Source of the DNA: Sulfurimicrobium sp964384915
Lineage (GTDB): Bacteria > Pseudomonadota > Gammaproteobacteria > Burkholderiales > Sulfuricellaceae
Assembly (NCBI GenBank): GCA_964384915.1
Contig: CAYLMA010000007.1
Coordinates: 62,001-126,000 of the forward strand
Direction: 5' to 3'
DNA length: 64,000 nt
This document shows positions 18,097 to 27,289 of the stretch, piece after piece. Position numbers and translations under genes: made by a program. Position 1 is the stretch's first letter. Each line of letters begins with the position of its first letter. Under the pieces are notes generated by a model. It worked only from the letters and a program-made list of their open reading frames with translations, did no database searches and was not told where the DNA came from.

Positions 18097-18350
18097 ATGA
18101 AAAAGTCAACGGCGCCGACCCAGTACGACCTGGAAATGGTGACGCTACCACCGGGCGGTCACGCTAATGTCTGTATGGCCGGACAGTTCCAGCCATAATG
18201 GACAACGCTCCGGGACGGCTATCGGGAGTATGCGGGCAATGACGCAAAGCGCCGCCGGGGTAAAATGGTGACCCGGCATGCCTGGGAGGATTTCAAGGAG
18301 GCGGTGAGGCGCAGCTTTGCGATGCCAGTAATGGCCTTTTTCAACAGAAA
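18097..18350 (+). pseudogene. Possible gene remnant with an in-frame stop
   Basis: One reading frame runs from an ATG at 18097 as MKKSTAPTQYDLEMVTLPPG to residue 33, hits TAA at 18196-18198, then continues in the same frame with WTTLRDGYREYAGNDAKRRR and a charged helical stretch (WEDFKEAVRRSF) until it enters the antisense of topA. The composition of both halves is protein-like and the stop could be a CAA-to-TAA change, so a decayed small gene is plausible. I do not recognise the family. Chance open frame is the main alternative, and the antisense part after 18350 is certainly topA. Confidence 0.3.
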
Positions 18351-20627
18351 TTATTCTGGGGCGGCAACCTGTTCGACATGGCCGCATTCTTTCTGCGGAC
18401 AAACTTTTTCAGTACCGCGACGTTTTGTTATTTTGATGGTTAGGATGGGCCAGCCGCATTTTGGGCAAGGTTCATTAATGGGCAGGTTCCAGGTGGCATA
18501 CTTGCACTTCGGATAGCAGTTGCAAGAATAGAATAACTTTCCATAACGGCTCTTGCGTTCGATTAGCGTGCCTTCCTTGCATTCCGGGCAGTTGACGCCT
18601 GTATCCTTGGGCTTTTCAAGAGGTTCGATGAATTTACATTTAGGATAACTGGTACAACCGATGAATTTTCCATAAGGCCCGGTCTTGATTACCAGTTCGC
18701 TGCTGCATTGTGGGCATACACGTCCTTCAACAATGACGGGCTGGGTTGATTCACCAGGTTCTCCATCCATGTTGCGGGTATAGTCGCATTCCGGGTAAGC
18801 AGAGCAGCCGATGAACTTTCCACGCTTACCGAGCCGTGCGGTTAGATGCTTGCCGCATTTCGGGCAGGCCTCATCCAGTATTTCAACTCCGGGACGGTCT
18901 ACATCCTTTTTCTCGGTGAGTTGCTGGTTAAAATCTTTCCAGAAAGATTCAAGTACGGGAATCCATTCCCGTTTTCCGGCTGAAATCAGATCCAGCTCAT
19001 CTTCCAGTTGGGCAGTAAAGTCGTAATTCACATAGCGTGTAAAGTGCTCGGTGAGAAACTTGTTGACCACTCTGCCTACGTCGGTGGGATAAAAGCGCTT
19101 CTTGTCCAGCAAAGCGTATTCTCTGGCTTGCAGGGTACTGATAATGCTTGCATAGGTTGAGGGTCGACCGATGCCATACTCTTCTAGCACTTTGACCAGG
19201 CTGGCTTCGGAATAGCGCGGAGGGGGTTGTGTGAAGTGCTGCTCGCCGGATATCTGGTCTATCGCAACGACTTCCCCTTTTTCGAGGGGAGGCAATTTGT
19301 TATCGCTTTCTTCCTCGCCATCGTCCTGGTCTTCTTGATAGACTGCGACGTAGCCCGGAAAAACCATGGTCTGACCAGTGGCGCGGAACAGGTTTTCATC
19401 ACTTCCCACGGCTAGATCCAGACTAACGGTGTCAAATTTTGCCGCACTCATCTGGCAAGCCAAGGTGCGTTTCCAAATCATTTCATAAAGCTTTGCTTGG
19501 TCTGCGCTGAGATACTGACGAACCTCCTGCGGAGAACGCTGGATGGAGGTAGGACGAATTGCTTCGTGAGCTTCCTGGGCATTCTTTGATTTGTTTTTGT
19601 AGCTCAGCGCTGCCTTTGGAAGATAGTCTGGCTCAAAATTGCTGGCGATGTAGGCACGAATTTCTTCGAGGGCTTCTTGTGCCAGGTTGACCGAGTCGGT
19701 ACGCATATAGGAGATCAGGCCGGTTGCGGTGCCGCCTATGTCGATTCCTTCGTACAGCTGCTGCGCAACTTTCATGGCCCGGTCGGTGGTGAATCCGAGC
19801 TTGCGCACAGCTTCTTGCTGCAAGGTTGAAGTGGTAAAAGGGGCCGCGGCCACACGCTGTTTACGTTTTTTCTCGACTAGCGTGACGGTGGCTTTGCCGT
19901 CGCTCGTTTGGAGCAAGTCGGTTACCATGGCGGCTTGCTGTGCGTCATTATTGACACTGAATTGCGTCAGCTTCTCGCCTTGGTACTGGAACAGTTTAGC
20001 GTTGAATTTTTGACGGCCTTTGTGGCTGTCGAGGTGAATGCTCCAGTATTCCTGTGTCTGGAATTTTTCTATCTCAAGCTCACGTTCGACAATCAGGCGC
20101 AGTGCCGGACTTTGAACTCGGCCCGCGGAAAGGCCGCGGCGGATCTTGCGCCAAAGCAGAGGTGAAAGATTGAAACCCACCAAGTAGTCAAGGGCACGTC
20201 GGGCTTGTTGTGCGTTGACCATGTCCATCTCGATTTCGCGTGGATCAGCAACGGCAGCCAGGACTGCAGATTGAGTAATTTCATGAAAGACAACACGTTT
20301 CAGTGTTTTGTTTTTGAGCAGTTTCTTTTCTTTTAAGATTTCAGCCAAATGCCAGGCAATCGCTTCGCCTTCGCGGTCGGGGTCGGTTGCGAGGTAGATG
20401 GTGTCAGCATCCTTAACCGCTTTGGCAATGGCATCGACATGTTTGCTGTTGCGTGCTATCAACTCATACTTCATCGAGAAGTCGTGCGCGGTATCCACTG
20501 CGCCCTGCTTGGGCACAAGGTCGCGTACATGCCCGTATGAGGCGAGGATTTCAAAATCCTTGCCCAGATACTTCTTCAGGGTCTTGGCTTTGGACGGGGA
20601 TTCAACTATCAGCAGAAAGGATGACAT
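18351..20627 (-). CDS. topA: DNA topoisomerase I
   Basis: 758 residues. Type IA topoisomerase that relaxes negative supercoils, the functional counterweight to gyrase. The TOPRIM start LLIVESPSKAKTLKKYLG is at residues 5-22, with DPDREGEAIAWHL later. The active-site Tyr is in SYMRTDS near residue 307. Four C-terminal zinc-finger-like Cys4 modules follow (CPKCG, CPQCS, CPECK and CPKCG), the last one less regular. Its 3' end faces gyrB convergently across the remnant interval. Confidence 0.97.
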   Translation of the reverse strand: MSSFLLIVESPSKAKTLKKYLGKDFEILASYGHVRDLVPKQGAVDTAHDFSMKYELIARNSKHVDAIAKAVKDADTIYLATDPDREGEAIAWHLAEILKEKKLLKNKTLKRVVFHEITQSAVLAAVADPREIEMDMVNAQQARRALDYLVGFNLSPLLWRKIRRGLSAGRVQSPALRLIVERELEIEKFQTQEYWSIHLDSHKGRQKFNAKLFQYQGEKLTQFSVNNDAQQAAMVTDLLQTSDGKATVTLVEKKRKQRVAAAPFTTSTLQQEAVRKLGFTTDRAMKVAQQLYEGIDIGGTATGLISYMRTDSVNLAQEALEEIRAYIASNFEPDYLPKAALSYKNKSKNAQEAHEAIRPTSIQRSPQEVRQYLSADQAKLYEMIWKRTLACQMSAAKFDTVSLDLAVGSDENLFRATGQTMVFPGYVAVYQEDQDDGEEESDNKLPPLEKGEVVAIDQISGEQHFTQPPPRYSEASLVKVLEEYGIGRPSTYASIISTLQAREYALLDKKRFYPTDVGRVVNKFLTEHFTRYVNYDFTAQLEDELDLISAGKREWIPVLESFWKDFNQQLTEKKDVDRPGVEILDEACPKCGKHLTARLGKRGKFIGCSAYPECDYTRNMDGEPGESTQPVIVEGRVCPQCSSELVIKTGPYGKFIGCTSYPKCKFIEPLEKPKDTGVNCPECKEGTLIERKSRYGKLFYSCNCYPKCKYATWNLPINEPCPKCGWPILTIKITKRRGTEKVCPQKECGHVEQVAAPE

Positions 20628-20681
20628 AAACAGTATATGGTGGCGCCGAAGTGATTCGGCTGCTGGAAAGGGTTGAGAAGA

Positions 20682-21143
20682 TCAGTGCATTTGCGGCGTG
20701 CTATCGCCGAACAGCATGTCTTCCATGAACAGGTAATCATCGGCCTGGCCTTGACTCCACAAAACGATCAGGACTATCCATTTGACTTGCTCGAGATCAA
20801 CGTCGCGGTCGTTCAGTGCAAGAATGCGGTCAATCACCCATTCTCTTTGTACAGGATTAATGATGTCCGAGACTTCAAGGAAAGCCAGAAAACCACGACT
20901 CTCGGCGTCTATCTTTTTCATTTCGACATCCGAGTAAATGCGGGTAGATGTACTGTCTGCCAAGCTTTCCGGATAGGGGGCTAGGGAAAGCTTGTCTAGA
21001 TCGTTAAGCCAGTCGAAAGCAAGATTGATTTCGGAACTATCGAAACCAGCAGCCGATAGCTCTCTCTCCAGAGTGCTCTGGTCAGGATGGAGGTTGGCTT
21101 CGAAATAGTTTTCGAACAAGTAAACGAGAATGTCGAACATCAT
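20682..21143 (-). CDS. smg: Smg family protein (DUF494)
   Basis: 153 residues, beginning MMFDILVYLFENYFEAN, an acidic protein of the Smg/DUF494 family. The family is nearly always encoded next to dprA and topA in beta- and gammaproteobacteria, as here. Its biochemical role is not known. It lies 15 bases after the dprA stop and 54 bases before topA, all on the minus strand, so one operon LysM-dprA-smg-topA is likely. Confidence 0.9.
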   Translation of the reverse strand: MMFDILVYLFENYFEANLHPDQSTLERELSAAGFDSSEINLAFDWLNDLDKLSLAPYPESLADSTSTRIYSDVEMKKIDAESRGFLAFLEVSDIINPVQREWVIDRILALNDRDVDLEQVKWIVLIVLWSQGQADDYLFMEDMLFGDSTPQMH

Positions 21144-21158
21144 TATTTGGTTTCGCTA

Positions 21159-22256
21159 TTAAACTTTTCCGCTGCGCAGGTAAAAACCACCCGGCAGGCT
21201 GGTCACATGACCAGCCAATTCCATGGTCAACAGAATGGCGCAAACGCTATCAATCGTCAAGCCGCTACAGTTGACCAGCGCGTCGATACCGACGGGGTCG
21301 AAGCCAAGGCATTGCCTTAGCTGAGCTTCTTCCTTGGTTATGGAAAAGGCTTCTGGCGGACTGGATGAAGTTGTAACGGCGGGGTAACCGAGGTCATCCA
21401 GGATTTCCTGTGCGGATTCGACCAGTTTTGCGCCCTGCTTGATCAGGAAGTGACAGCCTTTGGCGAGCGGTGAATGAATAGAGCCCGGGATGGCAAAAAC
21501 CTCTCTTCCCTGTTCCGCTGCCAGTCGAGCTGTGATCAGGGAGCCGCTCTGAAGCGCGGCCTCCACCACCAGACAGCCACGGGAAAGGCCGCTGATCAGG
21601 CGATTGCGGCGCGGGAAATTCTGGGCCTTGGAGGGTGTGCCCAGTGGGAACTCGGATACCAGAGCGCCTTTCTGGGCAAGCTCATGTGCAAGCTCGCGGT
21701 GGCGGGCGGGGTAAACAATATCCAGCCCGGTACCCACCACGGCGATGCTGCTGGCTTGGCCTTGCAGTCCGCCGCGGTGGGCCGCGCCATCTATTCCCAG
21801 CGCAAGACCGCTGACAATGCATAAGCCATTGTCGCTGAGATGGTGCGCAAAACTTTCTGCATTGGCAAGCCCTTGAGGCGTGGCATTGCGGCTGCCGACG
21901 ATTGCCAAGGCCGGCTGATTGAGGTGTTGTCGCTGGCCTTTGACATAAAGCAGAGGAGGTGGATCGGGGACTTCCAGCAAGCTGCGGGGGTAGTCGCTAT
22001 CTGCCAGGGTGACTACATGGTTGAGTGGATCTTCAAGCCACTCCTGTATCGGGGTGAGTGCCTCTTGATTGGGTCCGGCGTTGATGAGTCGAGCGACGGG
22101 TGCGCGCACGACTTTCTCCAGAGCGGAATAGCCAGCGGCGAAAATGTGCTCGGGCTCACCAAAGGTCTGCAGCAGGCGCCGGTAGCTTTCCCCGCCCAGC
22201 CCATGAATCAGGCTCAGGGCGACCCACAGGGAAAGTTCATGTTGCTTGTCAATCAA
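21159..22256 (-). CDS. dprA: DNA processing protein DprA (Smf)
   Basis: 365 residues. DprA loads RecA on incoming single-stranded DNA during natural transformation. The Rossmann core is visible: AIVGSRNATPQGLANA, SGLALGIDGAAHRGGL and VVGTGLDIVYPARH, then the C-terminal winged-helix DML1-like region. The start is a TTG at 22256 that overlaps the LysM stop (TTGA). An N-terminal SAM-like region (about 1-80) precedes the core. Presence in every non-competent relative means competence cannot be concluded. Confidence 0.95.
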   Translation of the reverse strand: MIDKQHELSLWVALSLIHGLGGESYRRLLQTFGEPEHIFAAGYSALEKVVRAPVARLINAGPNQEALTPIQEWLEDPLNHVVTLADSDYPRSLLEVPDPPPLLYVKGQRQHLNQPALAIVGSRNATPQGLANAESFAHHLSDNGLCIVSGLALGIDGAAHRGGLQGQASSIAVVGTGLDIVYPARHRELAHELAQKGALVSEFPLGTPSKAQNFPRRNRLISGLSRGCLVVEAALQSGSLITARLAAEQGREVFAIPGSIHSPLAKGCHFLIKQGAKLVESAQEILDDLGYPAVTTSSSPPEAFSITKEEAQLRQCLGFDPVGIDALVNCSGLTIDSVCAILLTMELAGHVTSLPGGFYLRSGKV

Positions 22257-23539
22257 GGGTTCTTGACAGCGTCCAGCAGGTAAACCGGGCGGTTCGCGCT
22301 CATTACCAGGGCGTAAGAAACGCGGTCAAAAACGCGGTAGACGAAAATCAGGCCGGTGCGCGTATCAGGCAGGTTGATCTCGTTTTTCTCGCTGCCGGAG
22401 CGGCAGTTCAGTCTATAAACATCCTTGGGGTTGAAAAACTGGTCAAAGCTGATTTTTGCACCCGGTTTGAGACAACCGATATCGGAGTAAGTAATTTCCT
22501 TGCTTGGTTTCTCGGCAGTCTGCTCATTTTCGCAAGGTTCGAGCATTTCCTTGGGATCGTAAAACTGGTCGAAGCTGATGCTTTTCCCCGGTTTCAGGCA
22601 TTCCTTGTCTGCGTAGCGCCAGGCGTTTTTGCGTTTTTCCACCGGTTTGCCTGCGACGGTGCGGCCCTTGCTATACACAGCCAGCACATGTCCTGCTTCC
22701 AGGCCGTCCTTGCTGCCTTTGTTTACCAGCACAGTGCTGTATTTTCCTGCATCAGAGATGGCGCCGTAGGCTGAAATAATCCGGCCATTGATAGCCTGTT
22801 CCGGCGCATGGGGAACATATTTGAGTTCACCGTTGTTGATGCTGGACACCAAGCGGTCATCGCGGCGGATTTCCTGCACCGATCGTGTGATTTCCAGCTC
22901 CATCAAATCATCCGCGCTTCCATTCAGAGACCGGGCTTCACCTACATACTCGGCTTCATAACCCATTGGTTCCTTGGTGTCTGGGTCCCGGAGCATCTTG
23001 CCCTGGCGGAAAATGCTCCAGTCCTTGATTTTGCTGTCTTTGGCATTGGCGGCATACACACGGTCTCCAAGCCCCATGATGACCCGGCTTTCATCCGTGC
23101 CAACGATATATGGCGCATTATCCAGATCGCCTTCCTCAATGATCAGCGGCTTGGTGAGGAAAGGGCCGATGGCGGACAGGGGAATGGATGGCACGGCCAG
23201 CGACGCAAGCGCTTCTGAACGGACTTGAGGGCTCAGCTTGACAATTCGCTCGCCCTTGACTAATCGCAACCTTGGGGATCCACCCTGCATGTCGAGTACG
23301 ACCACATCACCGGGGTATATCAGATGGGGATTCTTGATCTGTTCACGATTCATTTCCCACAACTGCGGCCAGCGCCAGGGGTCTTTGAGGAATTTTGAGG
23401 ATATTCCCCATAGCGTATCGCCTTTCACCACCACATGTTGTTGCGGTGGGTCGTCCTGCAGCTTGATATCTTCCGCTCCTGACAAGGAGGAAATCAAGCC
23501 GGAAAGGGAAAGCACGGCTATAATAATGGGCTTACGCAT
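22253..23539 (-). CDS. Secreted LysM-domain protein with an internal duplication
   Basis: 428 residues. A signal peptide (MRKPIIIAVLSLSGLISSL, cleavage near SGA) is followed by a LysM domain at about 35-85 (VVVKGDTLWGISSKFLKDPW to YPGDVVVLD), which binds peptidoglycan. LysM proteins of this length upstream of dprA are common in betaproteobacteria, with unknown exact role. Odd feature: the motif CLKPG-x-x-ISFDQF-x-x-PK occurs twice (about residues 315-335 and 360-385), separated by a Glu/Lys-rich stretch. Divergent from def across a 132-base gap that must hold both promoters. Confidence 0.85.
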   Translation of the reverse strand: MRKPIIIAVLSLSGLISSLSGAEDIKLQDDPPQQHVVVKGDTLWGISSKFLKDPWRWPQLWEMNREQIKNPHLIYPGDVVVLDMQGGSPRLRLVKGERIVKLSPQVRSEALASLAVPSIPLSAIGPFLTKPLIIEEGDLDNAPYIVGTDESRVIMGLGDRVYAANAKDSKIKDWSIFRQGKMLRDPDTKEPMGYEAEYVGEARSLNGSADDLMELEITRSVQEIRRDDRLVSSINNGELKYVPHAPEQAINGRIISAYGAISDAGKYSTVLVNKGSKDGLEAGHVLAVYSKGRTVAGKPVEKRKNAWRYADKECLKPGKSISFDQFYDPKEMLEPCENEQTAEKPSKEITYSDIGCLKPGAKISFDQFFNPKDVYRLNCRSGSEKNEINLPDTRTGLIFVYRVFDRVSYALVMSANRPVYLLDAVKNP

Positions 23540-23671
23540 GGGCGCCTCGCTCTGGTAAAGAACTTTTCTGCTTTATTCATATCAGAAGTTCTGTATATCG
23601 GCCAACCTGCCTGGCCGGACTTAGGTTTTAAATTAAATTCTGCATGTAATTATTTAAATAGGCAAGCAATT

Positions 23672-24175
23672 ATGGCCCTTTTATCGATCCTGCATTACCC
23701 GGATCAGCGCCTGCATACCGTCGCCTCTCCCGTTAAGGAGGTAAACGCGGAAATACGCAAACTTGTGGATGACATGGCCCAGACGATGTATTCCGCGCCG
23801 GGCATTGGTCTGGCCGCCACCCAGGTGAATGTGCACAAGCAAGTCATTGTGGTCGATATTTCCGAATCTCATGACAAGCTGATGGCGCTGATCAATCCCA
23901 GAATCATTTCCCGTGACGGCGTGGGCGAGCGCGAGGAAGGCTGCTTGTCCGTGCCGGGCATTTACGAAAAAGTCACGCGCGCCGAGCGCATCACGGTCGA
24001 GGCGTTGGATCGGGACGGGAAGCTGTTCACCCTGCATGCCGATGGCCTGCTGGCGGTATGCATACAGCATGAAATTGACCACCTTCAGGGCAAAGTCTTT
24101 ATTGAGTACCTTTCCCGCCTCAAGCAGACACGAATCAAGATCAAGCTGCAGAAGCAGCAGCGCGAGACCATGTAA
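23672..24175 (+). CDS. def: Peptide deformylase
   Basis: 167 residues. Removes the formyl group from new proteins using a metal ion. All three motifs are present: GIGLAATQ at 44-51, EGCLSVPG at 89-96 with metal ligand Cys91, and QHEIDHLQG at 132-140 with ligands His133 and His137 and catalytic Glu134. The stop overlaps the fmt start (TAATG), the classic def-fmt pair, which makes formylation and deformylation co-expressed. Confidence 0.98.
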   Translation: MALLSILHYPDQRLHTVASPVKEVNAEIRKLVDDMAQTMYSAPGIGLAATQVNVHKQVIVVDISESHDKLMALINPRIISRDGVGEREEGCLSVPGIYEKVTRAERITVEALDRDGKLFTLHADGLLAVCIQHEIDHLQGKVFIEYLSRLKQTRIKIKLQKQQRETM

Positions 24176-25107
24176 TGAGGCTGGTCTTTGCCGGCACTCC
24201 GGAGTTCGCCGCTCAGGCACTGCAGGCACTGCTGCATGCCGGCCACGAAGTGGCGCTGGTGCTGACACAGCCGGACCGGCCTGCCGGGCGGGGGATGAGC
24301 TTGACCATGAGCCCAGTCAAGCGATTGGCGCTGGCCAATGGCTTGAAAGTACTGCAGCCAACCAGTTTGAAACAGCCGGAAATCCAGGCGCAGCTCGTCG
24401 CAGTATCGGCTGACGCCATGATAGTCGCCGCTTACGGACTGATTTTACCAGGCGAAGTGTTGACCATTCCGCGCCTGGGCTGCCTCAATATCCACGCCTC
24501 GTTGCTGCCGCGCTGGCGTGGTGCGGCGCCCATTCAACGGGCGATTCTGGCGGGTGATGGCGAGACGGGTATTACCATCATGCAGATGGACGCGGGTCTT
24601 GATACCGGCCCGATGTTGTTGCGTTTTCCACTTGCCATCGAGGACAGGGAAACGGCACAGACCCTGCACGACAAACTTGCTGCGCTGGGCGCCGAGGCCA
24701 TTGTGTCGACCCTGCAGCAACTGCAGCACAAGCCCTTGCCGGCTGTGGTGCAGGACAATAGCCAGGCCACCTACGCAGCCAAGCTTAGCAAGGCTGAGGC
24801 CCGTCTTGACTGGAGCCTCCCGGCGCGGGAGTTGGAGCGCGCGGTACGCGCATACAATCCTTTTCCCGTTGCCCAGGGTTCATTCAAGGGCGATGTCTGG
24901 CGCATCTGGCAGACGGCCGTGCGGGAAGAAGGTGGCGGCCAGCCGGGCGAAGTTTTGCGTGCAGACCGCGAGGGTCTGCTGGTGGGCTGCGGACAGGGCG
25001 CCCTGCTGCTGCTGGAGATGCAGAAGGCCGGTGGGAAGCGCCTGCCTGCAGCGCAGTTTTTGCAGGGCAATCCGGTCACGGTGGGTGATTGTTTCGATCT
25101 GGCTTGA
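24175..25107 (+). CDS. fmt: Methionyl-tRNA formyltransferase
   Basis: 310 residues. Transfers formyl from 10-formyl-THF to Met-tRNA(fMet). The N-terminal nucleotide-fold start RLVFAGTPEFAAQAL is typical; the catalytic motif NIHASLLPRWRGAAPIQRAI holds Asn, His and the loop, and Asp follows in MDAGLDTGPML. The C-terminal OB-like domain covers about 205-310. One base of overlap with def. Confidence 0.97.
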   Translation: MRLVFAGTPEFAAQALQALLHAGHEVALVLTQPDRPAGRGMSLTMSPVKRLALANGLKVLQPTSLKQPEIQAQLVAVSADAMIVAAYGLILPGEVLTIPRLGCLNIHASLLPRWRGAAPIQRAILAGDGETGITIMQMDAGLDTGPMLLRFPLAIEDRETAQTLHDKLAALGAEAIVSTLQQLQHKPLPAVVQDNSQATYAAKLSKAEARLDWSLPARELERAVRAYNPFPVAQGSFKGDVWRIWQTAVREEGGGQPGEVLRADREGLLVGCGQGALLLLEMQKAGGKRLPAAQFLQGNPVTVGDCFDLA

Positions 25108-25167
25108 ATTTGCCGTTGTATTCCCCCATTTTGAAATGGGTTAATGCTCGGACAAGAGGGACTGGCA

Positions 25168-26022
25168 ATGCTGGGTAACTGGTTTAAAACGACAATCCTG
25201 ATGGCGGCCATTGTGGCGCTGTTCGGCATGATAGGCGCGACCCTGGGCGGCCAGTCTGGAATGCTGCTGGCGCTGCTGTTCGCGGGTGGCATGAATATCT
25301 GGGCCTACTGGTTCTCGGACCAGGCCGTGCTCAAGATGTACAACGCACGTGAGGTGGACGAAAGCAGCGCGCCGCAGTTTTACCGCATGGTGCGCGAGCT
25401 GTCCCACAACGCCGGCTTGCCCATGCCGCGCGTGTACGTGATCGACGAGGACCAGCCCAACGCTTTTGCTACCGGACGCAACCCTGAGCACGCAGCCGTG
25501 GCGGCGACGACCGGCATTATGCGCGTGCTTTCGGAAAGGGAATTGCGCGGCGTGATGGCTCATGAACTGGCGCACGTGAAACATCGCGACACGCTGATTT
25601 CCACCATATCAGCCACCATCGCCGGCGCAATTTCTTCCATTGCCCAGTTTGGCATGCTATTTGGCGGCAGCCATAACGGGGAGCGCAACGTGCATCCGGT
25701 GGTCGCGATTCTGATCATGATTGTGGCGCCGATTGCTGCGGCGCTGATTCAGATGGCGATTTCCCGTTCGCGCGAATTCGAGGCCGATCGTGGCGGCGCG
25801 GAAATATCACGCGACCCACAGGCGCTGGCTGCCGCGCTCGACAAGATCCACCGTTATGCTAAAGGGTTGCCCATGCCTACCGCCGAGCAGCACCCGGAAA
25901 CCGCGCAGATGATGATTATCAACCCCCTTTCAGCTGATGGCATCAAGAGCCTGTTCAGCACCCATCCCGCTACCGAAGAGCGGGTCGCGCGGCTGATGTC
26001 CATGGCGCGCGGCGTTGCTTGA
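25168..26022 (+). CDS. htpX: Zinc metalloprotease HtpX
   Basis: 284 residues from the chosen start. Inner-membrane protease that degrades misfolded membrane proteins, working in parallel with FtsH. Motif HELAHVKH gives His132, Glu133 and His136; the third ligand is in REFEADRGGAE. Membrane segments are near residues 7-27, 30-50, 148-168 and 180-200. A frame extension to 25144 exists, but the ATG at 25168 has a GAGGG ribosome site 7 bases upstream and gives the family start MLGNWFKTT. Overlaps rsmB by 8 bases. Confidence 0.94.
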   Translation: MLGNWFKTTILMAAIVALFGMIGATLGGQSGMLLALLFAGGMNIWAYWFSDQAVLKMYNAREVDESSAPQFYRMVRELSHNAGLPMPRVYVIDEDQPNAFATGRNPEHAAVAATTGIMRVLSERELRGVMAHELAHVKHRDTLISTISATIAGAISSIAQFGMLFGGSHNGERNVHPVVAILIMIVAPIAAALIQMAISRSREFEADRGGAEISRDPQALAAALDKIHRYAKGLPMPTAEQHPETAQMMIINPLSADGIKSLFSTHPATEERVARLMSMARGVA

Positions 26023-27289
26023 CGTCCAGCCACTGGCGAGCACCGCGGTTGCCCAGGTTTTTGCCGGGCGCAACCTGAATCAGGTGCTGCAGGCTATACT
26101 CGAGCGCAATGCCAAGCTGACACCGCAGCAGCGCGCCCTGCTCCAGGATCTATGCTATGGCACGCTACGCCACTACGGCCCGTTGCTGGCCATACTGGCT
26201 GGTTTGCTACAGAAACCGCTGCATGACGAGAGTATCCGCTGCCTGCTGCTGGTGGCGCTCTACCAGTTGATCTACACCCACACCCAGCCGCATGCCGTTG
26301 TGGACCATGCAGTGAAGACCACCCAGGCGCTGCGCAAGACTTCCGCCAAGGGCTTGGTAAATGCGGTGCTGCGCAACTTCCTGCGGCAACGTGAGCGCTT
26401 GCTATCAGACGCCGCCAATGCAAGCGAAGAGGGGCGCTTTTCCCACCCGCAGTGGTGGATCGACAAGCTGCGCCGCCAGTATCCAATAGCGTGGGAGCAA
26501 ATCCTGGCTGCCGGAAATCAGCATCCTCCCATGACCTTGCGGGTAAATTGCCGCAAAACTAGTGTCGCAGATTATTTGCAGCAGCTTGCCGTGGCCGGGA
26601 TTTCCGCCCGGATCGTGGGGGTGTCCGGCATTCTGCTGGAGCGGCCGCTGGCGGTAGACAAGTTGCCCGGCTTCAGCCAGGGGCTGGTTTCTGTGCAGGA
26701 TGGTGGCGCGCAACATGCCGCCAGATTGCTCGACGTGAGGGATGGCATGCGTGTGCTGGACGCTTGCGCGGCGCCTGGGGGCAAAACGGCACACCTGCTG
26801 GAACTGGCCGATGTAGAGCTGACCGCGCTGGACCATGATGTCCGGCGCTTGCAAAAGGTAGAGCAGAACCTGAGCCGTCTGGGCTTGCAGGCCAAATGCG
26901 TGGCTGGCGATGCGTCGCAGCCTTCCCTGTGGTGGGATGGCCGGGCTTTCCAGCGCATTCTGGCGGATGTGCCATGCAGCGCATCCGGCGTGGTGCGGCG
27001 ACATCCCGATATCAAATGGCTGCGCCGCGAGGGTGATATTGCCCAGTTTGCCGTGCAGCAGGCGCATATATTGGAAGCCTTGTGGCATTGCCTGGAGCAA
27101 GGTGGTAAATTGCTGTACGTCACCTGTTCCGTCTTTGCCGAGGAAAACCGTCTGCAGATCGAGGCTTTTATCTCTCGCCATGACAATGCCCGCCTTCTGT
27201 CTTTGCCTGAGTTTGAGGAGCAGGACATGCAACTATTACCCGATCGTGATCATGATGGCTTTTATTACGCCCTTCTCGCCAAAATCTAG
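26015..27289 (+). CDS. rsmB: 16S rRNA (cytosine-967-C5) methyltransferase RsmB
   Basis: 424 residues. N-terminal NusB-like RNA-binding domain (1-140) and a C-terminal Nol1/Nop2/Sun methyltransferase domain with LDACAAPGGKTAHLLEL, DVPCSASGVVRRHPDIKW and the second catalytic Cys in YVTCSVF. The start is a TTG at 26015 overlapping the htpX end; no better in-frame start is visible before the NusB domain. Typical order fmt-htpX-rsmB in betaproteobacteria. It overlaps the DUF4390 gene downstream. Confidence 0.95.
   Translation: MLDVQPLASTAVAQVFAGRNLNQVLQAILERNAKLTPQQRALLQDLCYGTLRHYGPLLAILAGLLQKPLHDESIRCLLLVALYQLIYTHTQPHAVVDHAVKTTQALRKTSAKGLVNAVLRNFLRQRERLLSDAANASEEGRFSHPQWWIDKLRRQYPIAWEQILAAGNQHPPMTLRVNCRKTSVADYLQQLAVAGISARIVGVSGILLERPLAVDKLPGFSQGLVSVQDGGAQHAARLLDVRDGMRVLDACAAPGGKTAHLLELADVELTALDHDVRRLQKVEQNLSRLGLQAKCVAGDASQPSLWWDGRAFQRILADVPCSASGVVRRHPDIKWLRREGDIAQFAVQQAHILEALWHCLEQGGKLLYVTCSVFAEENRLQIEAFISRHDNARLLSLPEFEEQDMQLLPDRDHDGFYYALLAKI

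Noticed and set aside
25569..25582. parS-like half site in htpX (GCACGTGAAAC)
   Set aside because: Only the right arm matches; three mismatches in the left arm of the 14-base core, so it is not counted as parS.
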